A stretch of DNA of 64,000 nt, taken from Streptomyces dioscori (GTDB taxonomy: Bacteria; Actinomycetota; Actinomycetes; Streptomycetales; Streptomycetaceae). The DNA is taken from NCBI RefSeq assembly GCF_003024195.1, contig NZ_KZ679039.1, positions 1 through 64,000 on the forward strand, read 5' to 3'. Under the pieces are notes generated by a model. The model had not been told where the DNA came from and did no database searches. It was given only the letters and a program-made list of their open reading frames with translations. The first letter of the stretch is position 1. Each line of letters begins with the position of its first letter. Positions 61,689 through 64,000 of the stretch are shown here, one piece after another. The translations under genes and the position numbers were made by a program.

Positions 61689-61976
61689 ATGTGTGGAGCG
61701 AAGGCCGGCGGCCCCGACGCCTCGACGATCAAGCCCGGTGAGACCACCATCCAGGGTCACGTGACCAAGGACGGCGAGCCGGTGGTGGGCTACGTCCGCC
61801 TGCTGGACTCGACGGGCGAGTTCACCGCCGAGGTCCCGACCTCGGCGACCGGACAGTTCCGGTTCTACGCGGCCGAGGGCACCTGGACCGTTCGCGCCCT
61901 CGTTCCGGGCGGCACGGCCGACCGTACGGTCGTCGCCCAGACGGGCGGCCTGGCCGAAGTGGCCATCGCCGTCTGA
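61689..61976 (+). CDS. DUF1416 (SseC-like) protein
   Basis: 95 residues, starts MCGAKAGGPDASTIKPGETT then IQGHVTKDGEP. Conserved with the rhodanese gene in actinobacteria (SseC1). Single beta-sandwich-like domain with an N-terminal Cys. Likely aids sulfur transfer. Followed by an 18-bp tandem repeat and a hairpin. Confidence 0.92.
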   Translation: MCGAKAGGPDASTIKPGETTIQGHVTKDGEPVVGYVRLLDSTGEFTAEVPTSATGQFRFYAAEGTWTVRALVPGGTADRTVVAQTGGLAEVAIAV

Positions 61977-62048
61977 ACCACGTGAACCGTCTGGACCACG
62001 TGAACCGTCCGGACCACGTGAACCGTCCGGACTTGAACCGTCCGGCGG
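61974..62048. repeat. 18-bp tandem repeat after DUF1416
   Basis: Units gaaccgtccggaccacgt repeat about three to four times (61984, 62002, 62020, 62035), the last two shortened. Begins at the DUF1416 stop codon region and ends before the terminator. Confidence 0.8.
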
Positions 62049-62066
62049 TTCGCACCGTATGAACGG

Positions 62067-62124
62067 CCGAAGGGCCGCACCCCCGGGGGTTGGACGCTTT
62101 CCGGTACGGGGTGTGGCCCTTCGG
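62067..62124 (+). terminator. Hairpin terminator after DUF1416
   Basis: ccgaagggccgcacccc (62067-62083) pairs with ggggtgtggcccttcgg (62108-62124) over 17 positions, with one G-U pair. The loop is 24 bases. No T-run. Confidence 0.85.
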
Positions 62125-62162
62125 CTTGTCCCGCCTGCCCGAAGCGGGTCTACGCTGGACAT

Positions 62163-62423
62163 ATGTACGCGCGAAGGCGGCACGTCTACTTCGCCATGAT
62201 GGGGACGTGCATCGGACTGTTCGTCCTGGCCTGGGGAGTCGTACGGCTCTGGTCGGTCCCCGTGGCCGTCGGCATGTGCGTCGTGGCGATGGTGATCCCG
62301 CCGCTCGCCGCGATGACGGCCAACCGCCGGGGCCCCGACGACCGCTGGTGGGACGACCCCTCGGGCGACCACAAGTCCGACGAATGGTGGGACGAGCTGG
62401 ACGGCAAGAAGCGCCGGCGGTAG
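62163..62423 (+). CDS. DUF3099 membrane protein
   Basis: 86 residues with two helices (about 8-30 and 32-50) and a charged tail (DDRWWDDPSGDHKSDEWWDE). DUF3099-like size and Trp/Asp tail. ATG 62163. Convergent with the DsrE gene. Confidence 0.85.
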   Translation: MYARRRHVYFAMMGTCIGLFVLAWGVVRLWSVPVAVGMCVVAMVIPPLAAMTANRRGPDDRWWDDPSGDHKSDEWWDELDGKKRRR

Positions 62424-62444
62424 CCCTCGGCGAGGGCAGGGCTC

Positions 62445-62807
62445 TCAGTAGACGAGCGCCTGGGTGTCGTCGGCCAGGGCCTCCTGCACGAAGACCTGCG
62501 CGCCCGCGATCCGTACGCCGTCGATGACGTCCTTCTCGGAGATGTCCCGGCGGGCCGCGCACTGTGTGCAGAGGGTGAGACGGCCGCCTGCCACGATCGA
62601 GTCGAGCAGGTCGGGCAGCGGGGCCGCGTGGGGGAGCTCGAACTCGGCGGCGCGGCCTGGCAGCGCGAACCACGCGGACTCCCCGGTGAGCCAGAGCGAG
62701 ACGTCCACCCCGCTGGCCACGGCGACCGCCGCCACCGTGAAGGCCTGCGAGCAGCGTTCGGGGGCGTCGGCCCCTGCCGTCACCTTGATCACGAGCTTCT
62801 TCGCCAT
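62445..62807 (-). CDS. DsrE/DsrF-like sulfur-relay protein
   Basis: 120 residues with DsrE fold: KLVIKVTAGADAPERCSQAF at the N terminus (Cys after DAPER) and LCTQCAARRD in the middle. Cys residues may carry persulfide. Fits the local sulfur-metabolism theme. ATG 62807. Confidence 0.9.
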   Translation of the reverse strand: MAKKLVIKVTAGADAPERCSQAFTVAAVAVASGVDVSLWLTGESAWFALPGRAAEFELPHAAPLPDLLDSIVAGGRLTLCTQCAARRDISEKDVIDGVRIAGAQVFVQEALADDTQALVY

Positions 62808-62896
62808 GGCCGAATCGTAATCAACTCTCCTGCAACCCAAAGCATTGGCCATGGGTCTCCTGTGCGCGCGGATACGGAATCCGCGTTTCGCGTTCT

Positions 62897-63736
62897 GTGG
62901 GGGACGACGTCTTGGAAGTACCTGAAAGACCCGAAGCACCTGAAGCACCCGAAGCGCCTGCTGCACCCGAAGTGACGGAGCCTGCGCCTGTGGCGGCTCC
63001 TGCGGCGGTTCCTGTGACCGCGCGTGTGCGCCGGCGCGGTCGTACGACGCTCCTGATCGCCACGGCCGCCGTACTCGGAGTGATCGCCGGTACCTGTGTC
63101 GGCTACCTGGTCCAGGCCGACCGCGAGCCCACCCGGCTGCCGTCGCTCTCGCAGCCGGCCCTCGCACAGGCGAAGGGCAAGGGCCCCGAGCCGCTGTCGG
63201 CCGCGCAGGACCGCCAGGTGAAGGTCGAGGGCGACCTGCGCAAGCTGCTGGTCGAGCGGCCGAAGGGGGCCGGGGACGGCGTCTACGCGACCGACGACGA
63301 GGGCGGGTGGATGTCGCTCGCCGAGTACGCGGACCGGTACACGAAGCCCGGCAACGCCTTCCGCAACCTCATCGGTGACGAGTTCCGGCGGGTGGCCGTC
63401 ACCAGTTGGAGCGAGAGCGGTACGCGCGACGTCGAGGTCCGGCTGGTGCAGTACCGCCAGGAGGAGACGACCGCCGCGGCAGGCAACGCCGAGGGCCAGC
63501 ACTACTGGGCCGAGGAAGCGGGCGCCAACCACAGCTGGTCGATTCCCGGTACGGGGGACGGCATGGCGTACGTCCATGACGAGCCCGAGCGGAAGGCGGG
63601 CTACCAGCCGCTGTACTCGGCCCAGGCACACGCGTGGCGCGGCGACATCGCCATGGAGATCTGGATCTACGACACGAAGCCGGTCCCCAAGAAGACGATC
63701 ATGGACCTGGCCGAGCGGCAGATGGAGCGCCTGTGA
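62897..63736 (+). CDS. Single-pass membrane protein with Glu/Pro/Ala-rich N terminus
   Basis: 279 residues: low-complexity cytosolic N terminus (1-45, EAPEAPEAPAAPEV), one helix (about 50-70, TTLLIATAAVLGVIAGTCVG) and an extracytoplasmic domain of about 200 residues with no recognised motif. GTG 62897. Its stop overlaps the next GTG by 4 bases (GTGA). Confidence 0.85.
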   Translation: MGDDVLEVPERPEAPEAPEAPAAPEVTEPAPVAAPAAVPVTARVRRRGRTTLLIATAAVLGVIAGTCVGYLVQADREPTRLPSLSQPALAQAKGKGPEPLSAAQDRQVKVEGDLRKLLVERPKGAGDGVYATDDEGGWMSLAEYADRYTKPGNAFRNLIGDEFRRVAVTSWSESGTRDVEVRLVQYRQEETTAAAGNAEGQHYWAEEAGANHSWSIPGTGDGMAYVHDEPERKAGYQPLYSAQAHAWRGDIAMEIWIYDTKPVPKKTIMDLAERQMERL

Positions 63737-64000
63737 ACGAGACCCCCGCCGGCCCCGCAGCCAAGGCGCCGGCGCCGGAGGCCGAGGCCGAGCACACGCC
63801 CGAGCCCGCGCCCACGCCCGAGCCCGCGCCCACGCCCGAGGCTGAGCCGAAGCCCGCGCCCGAGGCCGAGGCCGAAGCCGGCACTGAGGCCGCACCTGAG
63901 CCCGCGCCCGCGGTCGCACCTGCGCCCGAGCAGCCTGAGGCCGAAGTCACGCACGGGGCCGCACCTGCGCTCGCCCCCGTGCCCGTGCCTGGGCCCATGC
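63733..64000 (+). CDS. Low-complexity Pro/Ala/Glu protein, partial (runs off the edge)
   Basis: Starts at GTG 63733 overlapping the previous stop. The 89 codons visible give repeats of PAPTPEPAPT and PEAEAEAG type. Continues beyond the window, so domain content is unknown. Possibly a membrane protein like the preceding one. Confidence 0.75.
   Translation, partial: MNETPAGPAAKAPAPEAEAEHTPEPAPTPEPAPTPEAEPKPAPEAEAEAGTEAAPEPAPAVAPAPEQPEAEVTHGAAPALAPVPVPGPM

Noticed and set aside
63733..64000. Collagen- or antifreeze-like protein
   Set aside because: The Pro/Ala/Glu repeats are only the visible N terminus of a truncated ORF; low complexity alone gives no function.

Overview
The window is very GC-rich actinobacterial chromosome. 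It has Streptomyces-style coding (GC-rich third positions, frequent GTG starts, many ATGA/GTGA stop-start overlaps), Streptomyces rRNA sequence at the left edge, mycothiol synthase (mshD), GlnR, and several Streptomyces-specific small families. The gene order pst-pit-phoU-csoR ... Nudix-CHAD-ppk ... mshD-nucleotidase ... two-component/HtrA-LacI-glnR ... moaD-DUF2993-cysA-DUF1416-DUF3099-DsrE matches, as I remember it, the core region around SCO4127-SCO4168 of S. coelicolor. I could not run that comparison. I see no prophage, IS element, CRISPR array or tRNA.

Left part (1-12.6 kb): the 3' end of an rRNA operon (23S tail, 5S, terminator) and a GNAT gene. A minus-strand chromosomal operon follows that resembles a type IV secretion/conjugation machine: a coupling-protein-like protein, a VirB4-type ATPase, an SCO6880-like protein, a VirB6/TrbL-like channel protein, a TcpC-like protein and a two-helix pilin-like protein. 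No relaxase is present. To its right are an ArsR/SRPBCC/DoxX-like group, a DUF397 protein, a lytic transglycosylase-NlpC/P60 cell-wall hydrolase that could serve the same machine, and a PAP2 phosphatase.

Phosphate block (12.7-27 kb): a secreted bicovalent-type flavoprotein, then pstSCAB behind a clear PHO box (two 11-bp repeats), then the Pit transporter with its PhoU-like partner. CsoR with its operator, a lipoprotein and small proteins lie between. The block ends with Nudix-CHAD-polyphosphate kinase on the minus strand. High-affinity uptake, low-affinity uptake and polyphosphate storage or turnover genes therefore lie together.

Middle (27-49 kb): a GntR(YtrA)-controlled ABC exporter operon with a 16-bp palindromic operator over the ribosome-binding region; an ECF sigma/zinc anti-sigma/ABC operon; mshD divergent from a secreted 5'-nucleotidase; a 44-residue basic peptide with strong hairpins; an ABC exporter; a secreted pectinesterase; a large membrane NACHT-type NTPase; a putative toxin-antitoxin pair; and a second ECF sigma/anti-sigma-like pair.

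Right part (48-64 kb): an MprAB-like two-component system beside an HtrA-like protease that lacks a PDZ domain and carries 11-bp-periodic repeats upstream; a secreted trypsin-like protease with FG-GAP repeats; a LacI regulator; glnR; an alpha/beta hydrolase; a MoaD-like protein; and a sulfur block (leader peptide with Cys codons, cysA, DUF1416, DsrE). A truncated low-complexity ORF runs off the right edge.

A recurrent extragenic repeat (core ggggcgcggggaac) occurs about 20 times at eight intergenic loci, sometimes as short tandem arrays. A second inverted-repeat family occurs twice, once nested around the first. These repeats, the T4SS-like operon, the NACHT protein and the Cys leader peptide are the most interesting items.
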